From Phoronis australis (Eukaryota; Phoronida; Phoronidae): 55,280 bases of DNA. Each line of letters opens with the position of its first letter. Within the stretch, counting starts at the first letter, position 1. Shown here in pieces: positions 42,464 through 53,981 of the stretch. The notes below the pieces were generated by a model, which saw nothing but the letters and a program-made list of their open reading frames with translations, had not been told where the DNA came from and did not search any database. The stretch lies in the NCBI GenBank assembly GCA_002633005.1, contig NMRA01000066.1:957912-1013191 (forward strand), read 5' to 3'. Both the position numbers and the translations under genes were made by a program.

Positions 42464-44554
42464 TGACTCGATGATTTGAATATGTATTAAGGGATTTCCT
42501 AAAGGAGCAAGCCAACCTGTGCCTTCTATCAGCCTAGTATCAACCAATTATTTTTGCTGTATTCCATTTGGTGTCATAACATTTGTACCCTCTTGTTCCT
42601 TATTCACAAATCATGGCTCGATTTGGCAACCTTAGATTTCGTTTGGTTACCTGGTAGAAATGGGATATTGCGTGGAGAAATATCTACCACCGGGTAGATT
42701 AATGTTTCATTACAGCGTTTTCCCGTTGCTCCTAACTTGTTCGATTCTATAGCCCAACAACAAGGTGGGAAGATGACCCCTGTAGCCAATATCTTGCAGG
42801 ACTGATTAGCCCCATTCTAGCATTTAGGGCTGGAGGGCAAGCTCTCTTTTGTTCGATAATTGCTCTAATCTCCAATAAGGTCGTATCTAGCCTGACTGTG
42901 CTGTTAAAAACAAAAGTTAAATGATAAGTTCCCAATATCATATCTGAATTCCTCATCATATGTGGATCATGTTTAGTTTTTGAATCGCCAAAGTCGCTCA
43001 GCTACAACCAAAGTTACGACAATCTATTCTTTCCCAGCGCTCTGGGTTCGACTGTGTTCACACATGGTCTGTAATGAGCCTGGTATGTAATTGGCCTGCC
43101 TGTTGTCATACCAGACAAAAGACTGCTTGGCAGTCAACAAAGGAGCTAGATGTTATCACATGCTCACAACCCTCTACATCTGGTAAAGTCACTGAATTTT
43201 GTATTAGAGCGCAGACGTGGAGCGTTTGCATTTACGATATCAGTGTGACCTTTTGCGTGCTGGATTTTGGCAGCCAACCTCTCATGTTACAACAGACACG
43301 GTGGCAACAGTCTTAAACCCTTGAAAAATGAAGAAAAAATGGATTTTGACTATTGTTTTTGTCCGAAATTAGTGAGGTTGTATCATAGTGAGCACACACA
43401 ACATACTTAAATGGGACTGGTAAATATTATTTAGTGTGAAGTCATTTTTGTTTAATTTTGGGAGAAATATTAAGTCTGTGTTTCTAAGATAATTGATCCA
43501 TACTTTAGTCAAGGTAGATCTCATATGTGACCTTTGGTGCTTCCTTATCTCATTTATTGTGTTGACCTCTAAGGATATGCTCAATATACGTTTTTTTCTC
43601 TGTTTATTTCCCAAATCTCTTGATTTTGGAGCATAAGTTTAGTGCTACATGTAGTATGCAATTAGATCTGTCTTTAATGTTAAAAGCTTTTTAACAATTG
43701 GTGTATCTGTTATATTGTAACTGTCAGTTCTTGTACAAAATGTGATGAAAAAATACAGAAGGTGAAGTACATAAGAGGTTTTTCCTTAATAAATGTGCTG
43801 ACTATCCAATGAATATTCAGATATTACAAATTTATTCACACGATTGGTTAATGACATGCAAAGAATGGTAAGCAAAGGAGTCAATACTGAACACTGCAAC
43901 TCGAGATAACACTGTTAGATATTAAGTTTATTTTTCAATCAAAGACTGCAAAGTATAAGTGGACTCCTATATGGGTGGATCCAAGCCAACCCCTGAAAGC
44001 AATTATTTTCTAATAGCCAAAAATTTGACAGTTTTGCCAAATGTGATTCCGTTTGACCACAATAAAGTATTACTATAAATTCAAAAAATAAAAAAGATAT
44101 GAACACTACCAGTCAACAGAACATATTTAGTGATCTAGAAGTGACCCCTTTGCATCGACAAGTACATAAGTGTACGATTGTGTCAATCATCAAGAATAAT
44201 ATTTCAGAGTCCTGGGTTCTATTCACTGTACTCAAAATCAAGCTTATTAAACATTTTCTATTCTGGTTTTGTCTTAACTCGGTATAAGAGTATATTATTC
44301 TGAGTACACTATGGTTTGCGTGGATGATTGTTTGATCCTAGACTTCACAAGATGAACCGTGCATTAAAGCAATAATTTTTAGTCAGAACTCAAATTCTCA
44401 AGTTTTTATCGAAATTGTACATGTACCTGGAAACAGTAACTTCAACAAGAGCCAATTCACATTGTATTTAAAACATAACTCAGATCTCCAGATTTGTAAA
44501 CCATATCACGATGTGCTCTTAATACATGGTCAACAAGACAATAACCAGTATTTA

Positions 44555-44872
44555 CACAAAGAATCTCTAAAATGGCAAACTGCCACAAACAGAACACACC
44601 AAAAGTATTCAGACAAAGTGACCTGGAATTCCCATCATGACGTCTGGATGGAAGCCAAATTCATTGTCGGAATAGCCTTCCCTTATGCTTGATGATGAAG
44701 GGAAATTGACCTATCACCAGGAATCAGAACGCAGCATTCTTGACACACCTTCATTTCCAAGACGCCATTTTACATGACAAACAACACGTCTGGTAACAAC
44801 TTATTGTTTGTCGGGTGTTGCTTGACTTTTCGCAAGGGGGAAGAGCTTGCGATAAGTCAATTAAGCATTCTG
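44555..44872 (-). repeat. Dispersed repeat R4, longest copy
   Basis: The reverse complement carries CTTGGAAATGAAGGTGTGTC, AAGAATGCTG, CTGGTGATAGGTC, AATTTGGCTTCCATCCAG and GGGAATTCCAG, linking the 21-kb and 32-kb partial copies into one consensus. No intact frame. Confidence 0.7.
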
Positions 44873-45077
44873 TAATTTGAAATTTGCTACCTTGACAGCC
44901 ATTACCGGTCATTTTTGTAGTTGACACAAATTGTCATGACAGGAAAACAGTCTTTTGTCTGGTTACTTAAGTCACGTACTGTACTACTCTGACATTGCAG
45001 ATCATGATAAACAAGAATTACATGCTCAATGGGTCATTTTGCCACAGTTTGTAGCTGAAACTTTGATTTCTTAACTG

Positions 45078-45260
45078 ATGTGCTTCGGGTTTAAAACATT
45101 ACCACGCTCATGCGATCTTAAATTGTTACCAAATGAGCTGGCAACTCAAGTCGCAGGGAATGCATACATGTCATTTTTGAATTTTGCAATTTTAGGGTTT
45201 GCCAGCTGTAATAAATTTTGAATATTGTCTCTGAAGGTTTTGATGATTTTAAGGAAATCA
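45078..45260 (+). repeat. Dispersed repeat R3, copy 2
   Basis: Partner of 23635-23800, same orientation, moderately diverged. It lies just left of the 31-bp inverted repeat. Confidence 0.65.
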
Positions 45261-45302
45261 AATAGATGTTGCAATGCTGTGCAGTTGCCGACGAATAAAA
45301 AT

Positions 45303-45455
45303 ATAAAATAGTAAAACTAGTAAAACTAAAATGACGAGCGTTGGTACTAAAATATATCAAAAAATCCCCACGTATCAAGCGATGCGCTCTTTGTCGAGGG
45401 TGTGCTGCACAGCAGTCTGTGGCACATTTTAGTTTTACTAGTTTTACTATTTTAT
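45303..45455. repeat. Perfect 31-bp inverted repeat with 91-bp spacer
   Basis: Arm 1 (45303-45333) and arm 2 (45425-45455) are exact reverse complements; each contains AGTAAAACTAGTAAAAC or its complement. The spacer (45334-45424) is mixed-composition, with no reading frame or tRNA fold I trust. It resembles a small foldback MITE in the NUDT16/dispanin-like spacer. Confidence 0.85.
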
Positions 45456-45889
45456 GATTTTAAGTGAAACACAAATTAGAATCTTATCCCCGTAAAGAAT
45501 TTTACAAGACCCATTTTATAACAGCAAAGGCACTAATTTGATTTTCCTTTTTACCCAGCTCAACAGGACGATATGCAGTGTTACATAACTACATCCAATA
45601 TGCATAGTGAGGTAAGTTAACAATATTGTTAATGTCCCAATACTTGGCTACAAAAGGTGGTAAGGAATGAAGTTACAATTCATTACCTGAAATATAACCA
45701 AATCCATGAATAAAAAATTCAGAATCGCTAGAAAACATCCCTCATTAAATACAACAAAGGAATTCAATGGAAGAAAACAGGAATTCTCAACTGTTGGTTA
45801 ATTCCTTGACTAGATAGAAGTATTTAAGGTTACGTAGCAACTTATCCACAAGTCTATACATTTAACTAAATATCTACAAAACTAGAATT

Positions 45890-46352
45890 TAACTCGGCAA
45901 AAGCATAAAGTTTCTGAAAGTAGAAATTCTGTAGAAGTTGACTTTTTACTTTATGGCAATCTGCCAGGTCACGTAACAATGCTTTTTAGCACAATTTAGT
46001 AAAGAAAGACACATTCATAGCAAATTGACAAGATCGATAACACAGCAAATTTTTTTGATATAAATCTTTAAGATAAAATCTAAAAAATGTTATAGTTTTC
46101 TTAATTATTGCTTTGTTTTTGTTTTATGCAACTTCTTTTCACAAAAATTAGCGTTTGATGCTTTCCATGAAAACTATTTTGACAGACCCTAATGCAAAAG
46201 TGGAACATTTTAAAAACTATTACCAAAAGCAATTTGGAGAACAGTGCATAAGGCATATTATCTGAAAGTTTCATATGAATATGACCGGCTATTTCTGAGA
46301 TATGATGTTCCAAAGCTGGCCATAACTGGACATTTTTCTAGGGTCCCACATC
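45890..46352 (+). repeat. Dispersed repeat family R1, copy 2
   Basis: The longer copy, with an extra leading AAAACTAGAATTTA block. That leading block is also seen at 22968-23010 in an MCM10 intron (AAAACTAGAATTTAGTTCTAG … TTCTGAAAG), probably a truncated third copy. Confidence 0.7.
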
Positions 46353-46589
46353 ACCTTAACAATAAATAATTACAAAATAGTCTATCTAATATGACTGTGA
46401 AGTGTCTCATTAAGCCCATACCAAAGACATTATTGATTTATTACTGACTGAACACAAGCCAGAGATGCTATTTTAACAACATAATTATATAACATCCGGC
46501 TACGTATTTGTAACATAGTTCATCTTTCAACGTCATAATTGCAAACAGGACTGAAGAAACCTCGGCCATGCATCAACAGTAAAATCTCG

Positions 46590-46960
46590 GATTACTTACA
46601 GTAGCTATAAACCCACCTTCCATCACAAAAAAATAACTTTTATTTGAACCACTTAATGGTATGAAACTGATCTCAAATAGTTCCTTAGTCAAACTGGGGG
46701 CGCTTTTAGGAATGAGAATGAACCGGTTGTTTATTATTAGTAGAGACCAAGCACCACAGTTTGACTTGTCACAGCGTGTCATTTTATGCGCCAAACATAA
46801 ACTCAAGGAATGATTATCAGACCATTCTTTGCAAACTCAGACATCACTTCTCAAAGAGCAAGGATCAAGTTGAGACCAATTTAGTAAGAAGCCTAAAAGA
46901 AAAGATCGCTCCTAAGACAAAACGCAGATTTACATACACTACATAACACTTTTAAAGGCT
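46590..46960 (+). repeat. Dispersed repeat family R5 (intergenic)
   Basis: Contains GAGACCAAGCACCACAGTTT followed by GACTTGTCACAGCGTGTC and a tail GACCAATTTAGTAAG. It aligns in order with the 34-kb and 7-kb copies. Confidence 0.5.
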
Positions 46961-48343
46961 ATGTATTTAAAAATACTTCAATCTACCAAAAGATTGTACA
47001 GTGTATGGCAGACCTTCAGATAAATCTAATAATTTGTAACAAATGAAGCGACTGACCACAAGTTTATCCAAATGTGAAATGCTGTCTTTATCATGACTTG
47101 AATCAAAGAAACACAAGACAAAAGACTTCAAATAACAGATCTAGGTTTCTTAAAGCTGGAGAGACCTCAGCTTTTCCTAAAATGTCAACTAGGCCTTTAC
47201 ATCAAAACAACTTTACATTTATACAGAGCATGAATTTAAAACGGATATTAAATAATCTCAGTCACCTTTATAAAAATATCTAAAGTTATCATTGAAGAAT
47301 GTATTACTATAATTCAGAGCATTCACCCACTCCCCCTAGACAACTATAGAAAAATGATGCACCTGCTCGACCCCACCCCCAAACAACTAACAGTAAAACA
47401 ATAAAAAATATACCCGCTAGATTTCCATTGCGGCAAGATTGAATTAGCACCTGGAAACTACCAGGAATGTTTTTGAATCAATCAAAAATATTATGCTAGT
47501 TTAGGAATTACATTGCTTGTTGGCAATTTTGCATTTTACTGACACACACCTGACTAGATACAACAGACAGTGAATTGCAGTTTTACACATGCAAACATTA
47601 AAAACACGGCGAGATTATGTCTCAGTTTTAGCTGATGGAATGTTTTTGAACTACATGTAAACATGAGAATCAATAATTATTAGATAAATAATCTGTAAAA
47701 CAGTCAAAATCCACAAGCTGTTAATAATAACAATACACATTCCACTAACAGTACACTGGCCAAATTCTCCTGTTGTTAATTCTAGTAAGAGCTTTGACCT
47801 GATTTTTGGTTAAAACGCTTATCCAAACTAATGGTAAAAATTCTCCAATTTGGTTAAGTTTGTATCAAATTTACTAGAATTACAAGAAAGCTAGCAAATT
47901 CACCAATGCCTGAATGTGTGTACATTTTATGAACTTCCAAGTCGTAGTATCAGGAACTTGAGAAATATGATAAAACCAAAAACATCCGTCTCAAATGTCA
48001 AAATCAGGAAAATTCATTTTCATCTCAAATTTCCGTTTACAAAGTTTAGGAGGCTGTCCAAATTGAAAAATTTCGGTCTATATCGGAAATTAAAGCTATT
48101 AACCTTAATGAATTGGTTAGCTTCTTAAAATATTAAGTGACCCAAATACAAAAAAAATATAACTTATCCATCATAAATCCATTAACTTTTTCAAAATTTA
48201 GTAAACTTAAGCTTCAGTCTATACCTGGTGTTCTCATAGTTTTAACCATATCAGGCAGACGCACTGATTTTTTTGTTCTTTCTAAAAGAATAACAATTTA
48301 TACAAAATTTTGTGCTTTCAGTTTCTGGGTCACTTTTTAAATT

Positions 48344-50834
48344 TCAGCCAATGGTGCCAACTGGGGTTATCTTTGAAGTATTTTTACCGCTCTCAAACAG
48401 AGCTAAAGCAAGCACCAAAACCAATAATGCCAAAACAGCACTAAGAACAATCAATCGTTCTGTCTTCTTTGCATTACTCCTAGCTTTGTCCAGATTTCCA
48501 CGTTCAATGCCTTCGAAGAATTGTTTTCTTGTAGCCCGTGCAAATATCACTGCAGGAATTCCAGTTGGGAAGAAGAACACAGTTGCTATGATAGAGAGAA
48601 TGAGATACCATTTGAGGTGGCGCTCCCGCAGGGGATGGCGAAAGTCACTCCAATGCACATTAGAGTTCTCTGTTCGCACATATCTTGAACCGTCAGGCTG
48701 AGTGACAACAACTCCATTTTTGACTACGTTTCCATTCTCTGTTACTTGATATGCTGCATTGGTGTTGCCATCTGGTGTCGACGTATCAGAGTTATCGTAG
48801 GACACACGATAGGCAGTATTAATGTTGGTAAATGTCACAGTGTGTTCCTTCCGCCCTGGGGTGAACTTCATTGGGTCAGCGTGCTGCACTGCAGGGGGCT
48901 CGTCGTACGTGACCAAGTCTAGGTCTCTGAGACAATCTGTGGATGCCTCCGTCACATCTAAGGGAGCTGCTGTGTCTACATCTGAAAATAAATGAAAAGA
49001 CGTATGCAACCAACATGGATATCTGGAGGAGGCAGCGTGGCCAAGTGTGTAACTGTCTGCTTCTTTTACTCAAGGTCAATGTTCCAGTCCCACTGGGGCA
49101 CACTGCTGGACCCTGGAGTCAGGTGTCTAGCTCTTCAGCTCAGTTTTTAACTAAATATTAATAAAGCATTCAAATGATTCCAGGTGATCAGAGCAATGGG
49201 CCCACCAAAGTGACCTGTGCACGTCTGGTACAATGTGCACCAGACCCCCTGTAATATAGTGTCCCTGATTTTGACAACAAATTTGATGATTTTATTCAGA
49301 AAAGAAAACTGGTAACTGGTTCTCAAAATGTGAGGACCCCTGTAAATGACAATTACCAGTGGGGTACCTTTGATGGTTTCACCCATGAAATAGTGGTGTG
49401 ACCAATTCAGATACAGGTCATAGTTCACGTTACAACCGTTGGATGGTAAAAACACACATGGCATTGACCTGATGATTCTGTTCCGATTGATTCAATTAAA
49501 GGCAAAAAACAGTTCCCCAATTGCTGTTACTTATATCTGTCACCAGGTGACACTAGTAAATTCTTCATTAAAAGTTCAAGTCATATAACTTATAAGTCAA
49601 ACATATGTTTTACACATGACAAAGCTCCACATTATGTACTATGTATACTTGTCTAGTAGTCGACTATTATGCACTATGTATACTAGTAGTCGACTTGAAA
49701 CATGGTGGCAACGGTGGGATCATTCCATATTTAAGATTAAAGTGAAGACTTTTAATCCACGGTAGACAGTGACCACCATCTCTAGTTGAACTACAGACGG
49801 TGAAGCTCCAATAGGCGATTCATACACTGGAGGCTTTTTGGCGAATTAAGCCTCAAACTGATTAAAAATAAAAGTCACGTTGTTATAAATACCTTTTGCG
49901 CATAGAGGGACACCTTAAGAGGCTGTCAATGTCATTAAAATTCTTTCCAACTTGAAAAAATACTCCCATTATCAAACTTTTTCTTCGAGCAGTCCTTCGT
50001 TCAGTTCCCAAAATCGGAAACTGGCCATTTTCAACACTGTGCGTCGCAGGTGGTATGATGTCACATCCCCTGGCGTGCGCTGTGTAAAAATGTCCAGTTT
50101 CTGATTTTGGGAACTTAACAAAGGACTGCTAGAAGAAAAAAATTGATAACGAGAGTATTTGTTCTAGATGGAAAGAATTAAAGACATCGACTGCCTCCTA
50201 AGGCGACTACCTCTACGCACAAAAGGTTTTTAACAACGTGACATAATTCGCTGAAAAGCTTGCGGAGTATGAAGCTCCTGTAGTATAGGAGCCACCAATA
50301 GATGGTGGCTTCTGACTCTCTGTTGACTGACGGCGTCGTTGAACTTAGTCAGCCAGCTACGGTGAACTCTGTAACCGCTCCGCCTAAGCTGTTTGACATT
50401 AGAAGATGTTGCTGTCAGTGAGTGGGAAATATTCAGACAAACGTTTGAAAGCAACACTGAACTAGAAAGCAAAGAAATACGATTCCAGTAAGTGGTTTTC
50501 CTGAACCCCGTCTGTAGACGTAGTGATCGGTCCGGCGCTGTCGACTTGAAACAATTGCTGAGGTTGCCCTTTTTTCATTTTCATGTGAAATTTTCAAGGA
50601 TTTCTGACATTGGTGTGAATGACCACAACCATTAGTAATTTAATGAATATTTAATTCTTGTTCACGCACAGGCGATCTTGAGTGGAATTCCCAAGAGTAG
50701 GCCCCTGTTCACGAACTTCAGTTCGCGAACGGTTCACGCGCAGCGCCAGCAGTATACAGACTGAACTGAACAGTTTTACCTCGCTTTCGATGTTCATCGG
50801 AGGACTCTTCCTCCATGCTCCTGTACTTAGACAT
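48344..50834 (-). CDS. Dispanin/CD225-like two-pass membrane protein (two exons, 230 aa)
   Basis: Exon 1 is 50780-50834 (MSKYRSMEEESSDEHRKR plus one base, donor G|GTAAAA); exon 2 is 48344-48981 (acceptor TTTTCAG). They join in phase as KR-DVDTAAPLDVTEAS and stop at 48344-48346. Total 693 nt. Residues 1-140 are polar and probably cytoplasmic. Segment 1 is about 142-166 (WYLILSIIATVFFFPTGIPA), a basic loop follows (RKQFFEGIERGNLDKARSNA), then segment 2 at about 195-214 (LIVLSAVLALLVLVLALALF). The pattern hydrophobic-P-x-G-I-x-A-x-x-x-A, then F-x-x-G-x-x-x-x-A-x-x-x-A before a second hydrophobic helix, is the CD225/dispanin layout (IFITM, PRRT and related proteins). Subfamily and role are unknown. 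Confidence 0.75.
49024..49250 (+). repeat. tRNA-headed SINE, family 2 (plus copy)
   Basis: A tRNA-like head (GCAGCGTGGCCAAGTGTG A-box region, GTTCCAGTCCC B box) is followed by a body shared with 18436-18667 on the opposite strand. Exact shared strings include TCTAGCTCTTCAGCTC (49126-49141), AATAAAGCAT, CCAGGTGATCAG and GCAATGGGCCCAC. It lies in the intron of the dispanin-like gene and abuts a MITE copy at its 3' end. Confidence 0.75.
49250..49347. mobile_element. Palindromic MITE, copy 3 (dispanin-like gene intron)
   Basis: TGTCCCTGATTTTGACAACA in the first arm pairs with ACTGGTTCTCAAAATGTGAG and GACCCCTG in the second. Its loop is longer than in the other copies (about 98 bp in all). It directly follows the family 2 SINE. 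Confidence 0.65.
49632..49697 (+). repeat. Short tandem duplication
   Basis: Two units of about 33-36 bp: TTATGTACTATGTATAC … TAGTAGTCGACTA and TTATGCACTATGTATAC … TAGTAGTCGACTT. They lie in the dispanin-like gene intron, left of the foldback element. Confidence 0.8.
49768..50312. mobile_element. Large foldback (inverted-repeat) element in the dispanin-like gene intron
   Basis: Left arm about 49768-50040 and right arm about 50082-50312 are imperfect reverse complements across most of their length, around a GC-richer centre of about 41 bp (GCGTCGCAGG … GGCGTGCGC). Matching pairs include CAGTTCCCAAAATC with GATTTTGGGAACTT, AGCAGTCCTT with AAGGACTGCT, and GTCACGTTGTTA with TAACAACGTGAC. The ends pair GACCACCATC with GATGGTGGCT. 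No transposase reading frame is present. Best read as a nonautonomous foldback/long-TIR DNA element; target duplications were not resolved. Confidence 0.75.
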
Positions 50835-51000
50835 GATAAGTGTAATTCAGAGACCAAGGTAGGCGACTATTAGTCGCTTATGAACCTCATCTACAGTAAA
50901 TTTGTGACACCTGTGTCAGCAACAACCTGTGGAAGAATTTACGTAGATGGCTGTGTCACGTGATGCTGATTTCCAGCGACATCTGAAGAGCGGTCCGTAA
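50835..51000 (-). promoter_or_regulatory. Likely promoter/5' UTR of the dispanin-like gene
   Basis: Immediately upstream of the ATG at 50834 on the minus strand. Contains an E-box CACGTG (inside GTGTCACGTGATG, near 50955) and a GACACCTGTGTC imperfect palindrome near 50905. No TATA box. Start site unknown. Confidence 0.3.
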
Positions 51001-51319
51001 ACCTAGTTACTTGCGCGTGAGTTGACGCGTGATCTTCATTAAATGAATATTCATTTGGGCAATCGGGTGGAAATTTTTATTCAGTGTAAAGAATTTTTGT
51101 AATTATTGGCTAATCACACATTTTCCCCTTGTCCGTAACTTGTGTCAAAGAATAGGAGGAATGGTTAAATCAACTTTAATATTATTTTTGTGAATAAGAT
51201 TACCAATTGTCACAAAAAGATTAACTTGGAAGTTGATTTAGGTAAGTGCAATTTTTCTCGACGTGAACATGATTATTTGAGTGAAGTTGTCAAGTTTCCT
51301 CGTACGTGCACTGCATTCC

Positions 51320-51670
51320 AAGTTCGCTACGCATGCTTGATTCTTGAGCAAGACGGTGACGCACAACGGCAGCGGGCCTCCACAAGCGTGGAGTTGGGTA
51401 GGGAAACGATAGATTTTTCGTCATCAGTGCCCATGAGACGAGCGTGATCGACTCGATAGTTAGCGATCAGTGACAGGAAAGCATGTTTATCAACGGAGCG
51501 CGTGTTGGGCGTCAGTGCCCCGATGCCGGAAACCACACTAATTTATGTGCGACTGAGCTAGTCCGACGACTCGCCGCTGCCCGCCTCCCGTTCAACTCGC
51601 TGCATCGATGGCCCCTAGCCACTCCGCAAGCCATCACGCAGCCGGCGGTCAGTCGGGCCACTATGACGTG
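51320..51670. other. CpG-rich, GC-rich patch, function unclear
   Basis: This patch is clearly richer in CG dinucleotides and GC than its AT-rich surroundings (GACGACTCGCCGCTGCCCGC and neighbours). It could be a promoter, a noncoding first exon or a repeat. No reading frame on either strand has protein I recognise. Confidence 0.3.
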
Positions 51671-53909
51671 CCTTTAAATTTATAGCATCAGGTTGATGGC
51701 TCAGCACTCAGGGTTGACTTTACAACAACGTGAAAAAATAGCGGGAACAATTTTTAGCCTTCATTGCCATGCAAGTGGCGTCGACGCAACTACTTCCTCG
51801 CGGTTTCTGCAGTATAGCCGCGTGCTTAGAAAATTAGTAATTGAAGCACTCATACGCTGTACACTAAACACATATCTGGCCGATTTAAACGTGTTATTCA
51901 TACTGAAATACGGCCGGGAGTGAGAATCGTAAACAAAAGTCATCGACACTTAGAAACGGATGGCACGCTCCGAAAGGCACAATCACAATTTCTAGGATTC
52001 TAGTCCTGAACATAAAGTTTAAGCACCGACTCAAGTTCAGTTGAGTCTCAGTGCCAACAGACCACATTTACACTTTGTGAAAACCTAGTCAAACACAACT
52101 CTGTGTTACGGTTTTACGTGGGTTTATTCTAGAGATCTACAAGATACATCTATTCACTATGCTGTCTAACTCTCAACTGAAAACTTGTTTGTCAGAACTA
52201 AAGATCATATGTTCATGAGTCATAATCAGATTTCAGAGAATTGTTTTGCACAACTTACACAATCTATGATTCTTAGTGATAAAAAGCACACGGTAGGTTT
52301 TTGAACTTCGAAAATTTTGACAAGAAATGTGTTCCAGTTTACCGACAACGTCACGTTTGTTTGTCTGTTGTGGCAATATATGTCCCTCATTATTTTGCTG
52401 GGTGCCGGTGCAACGTGATTGGGCCAATTACCAAACCACGAAGTAGTAGTTGGATTTTTAGGTAAGCCAACTATCATCGGCGTTGGCGTGACAACTGCAT
52501 TCAGTTAGCGCGCGATGTTCATCGTACTGCCGGTGGTCCTGACTGGGAAATAAATTGAAATATCAGACACAGAAAGTAGTAACTTTTTAAGCGTGGCAGA
52601 TTCAGCACGTAGTGACATCGGACAAATAAAGACTGAGGCTGGCGAATAACAAAAAGTATGATTACTGCGCATGTACCAGGCTTTTGAAAACCGGTAGGCT
52701 ATCGTGGTCTGAATACGGACTGAACGGGAGGGGAACCAATATGCATGCCATGCGCTCAGTCATCAGTTGCGTACGTACGTGGCATCTGGAGATTTTCATG
52801 CTGACTGGCCATTTTGGTTCCCAGTATCAGTGCGAAGGAAATTTGTTCCAAAACGTTAGGAACAAACGATTTTCATCATGATTCTGGTGCCATTGTTGTT
52901 CAAATCACTTTCGCGAGAAACTTTAATTTCATTCTTTACAGGCAAATGAACCTAACTTATTCTATAACCAAAGGCATTGAAAATTAATACTTAATATGCT
53001 TTTAATTTCAACATTTCGTCCACGGTCATATGTGTTAGGCGGGTTGCAACAATGAGATTGCCGACGGGAGATGAGATTGATAGGCCATGGGAGCCCATGC
53101 ATTTTCTGCGACACTTTTTGTTCTCTACTTACAGAAAAGCGATCATTGCATCTGCTTCATTGGCGTATTGTTTTTGCGATGAAAATTTCCATCGGAAATT
53201 GAGTGTCTGCTGCAGTTACATGTATTACCATTAAATCTGGTAATATCAACTAATTTTGTAAATTTGCGAAGTTAATATCAAAATATAAACGTTTATGTAA
53301 AATATTGTTACTTACCATGCAAACCTGATCATCATACAAGCCTTTCTCTCGCCGTTGAACAGGAGAACATGCTCAGTCCGGGAAACAAATGTATGTATAC
53401 ATCAGAAGAAAATTTAAACTTATGAACTTGAATTTTGAACAGATCGATAAGAAAACTTTACTTTTATTGCTTGGGGTAACAATTGTTTTTCCGATTTTTT
53501 TCTAAACATGACGCGATTTTTGTTTTGATTTGATCCTGGAATGATTTTAGTTAAAACGATTTCGAAAAATAGTCCACGGAGGCAACGTACGTGCTATAAC
53601 AGGCAGGTCGTCAAAACCTTTTTCACTGCAATGGTAATGTGTCGTATGATAATCTAATGCCGTTGTCGTTATCGAGAAAGGCAGCTATGCAAAAAGAGGC
53701 TAGGTTTGTGTAGTGTACAGTGCGTCTGAAGTGAGCAACTATACAAGTTTTCAAGATCATAAAATGTACTGTGCACTTATTTTCTTAAATGTTTCCATTT
53801 TGATTTCATCGTTTTTCTGTGAAATAAGAAAAATGTAGCGTCACCACTTTCCAATCTTTTCAGCTCAAACAGGCCGCAGTGACTCCCTGCGCAGATATGT
53901 GCGGCGCAC

Positions 53910-53981
53910 AGTGGCGGATCTACGTTTTCAGTAAGGGGGGGTTTAGGATTCCCGCAAAGGTCGAATCCGAGGCGCGTGGCN
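53910..53981. repeat. Transposon-end-like sequence at an N
   Basis: CAGTGGCGGATCTACG followed by AGTAAGGGGGGGT resembles the CAGTGGCGGATC…GGGGGG termini that recur in many invertebrate repeats. It runs up to the N at 53981. I found no second copy flanking this N. Confidence 0.4.

Larger units (their letters stand above)
42464..48343. other. Repeat-rich spacer between NUDT16 and the dispanin-like gene
   Basis: The two genes converge here, so both 3' UTRs must lie in this interval. Apart from repeats R1, R3, R4 and R5 and the 31-bp inverted repeat, I see no exon with matching splice sites and plausible protein. AATAAA near 43787 and 44058 could serve NUDT16 but are far from its stop. Confidence 0.5.

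Noticed and set aside
53981-53981. Third N as another haplotype join
   Set aside because: I found no duplicated sequence flanking it; it may be an ambiguous base or a join of unrelated contig ends inside a repeat.
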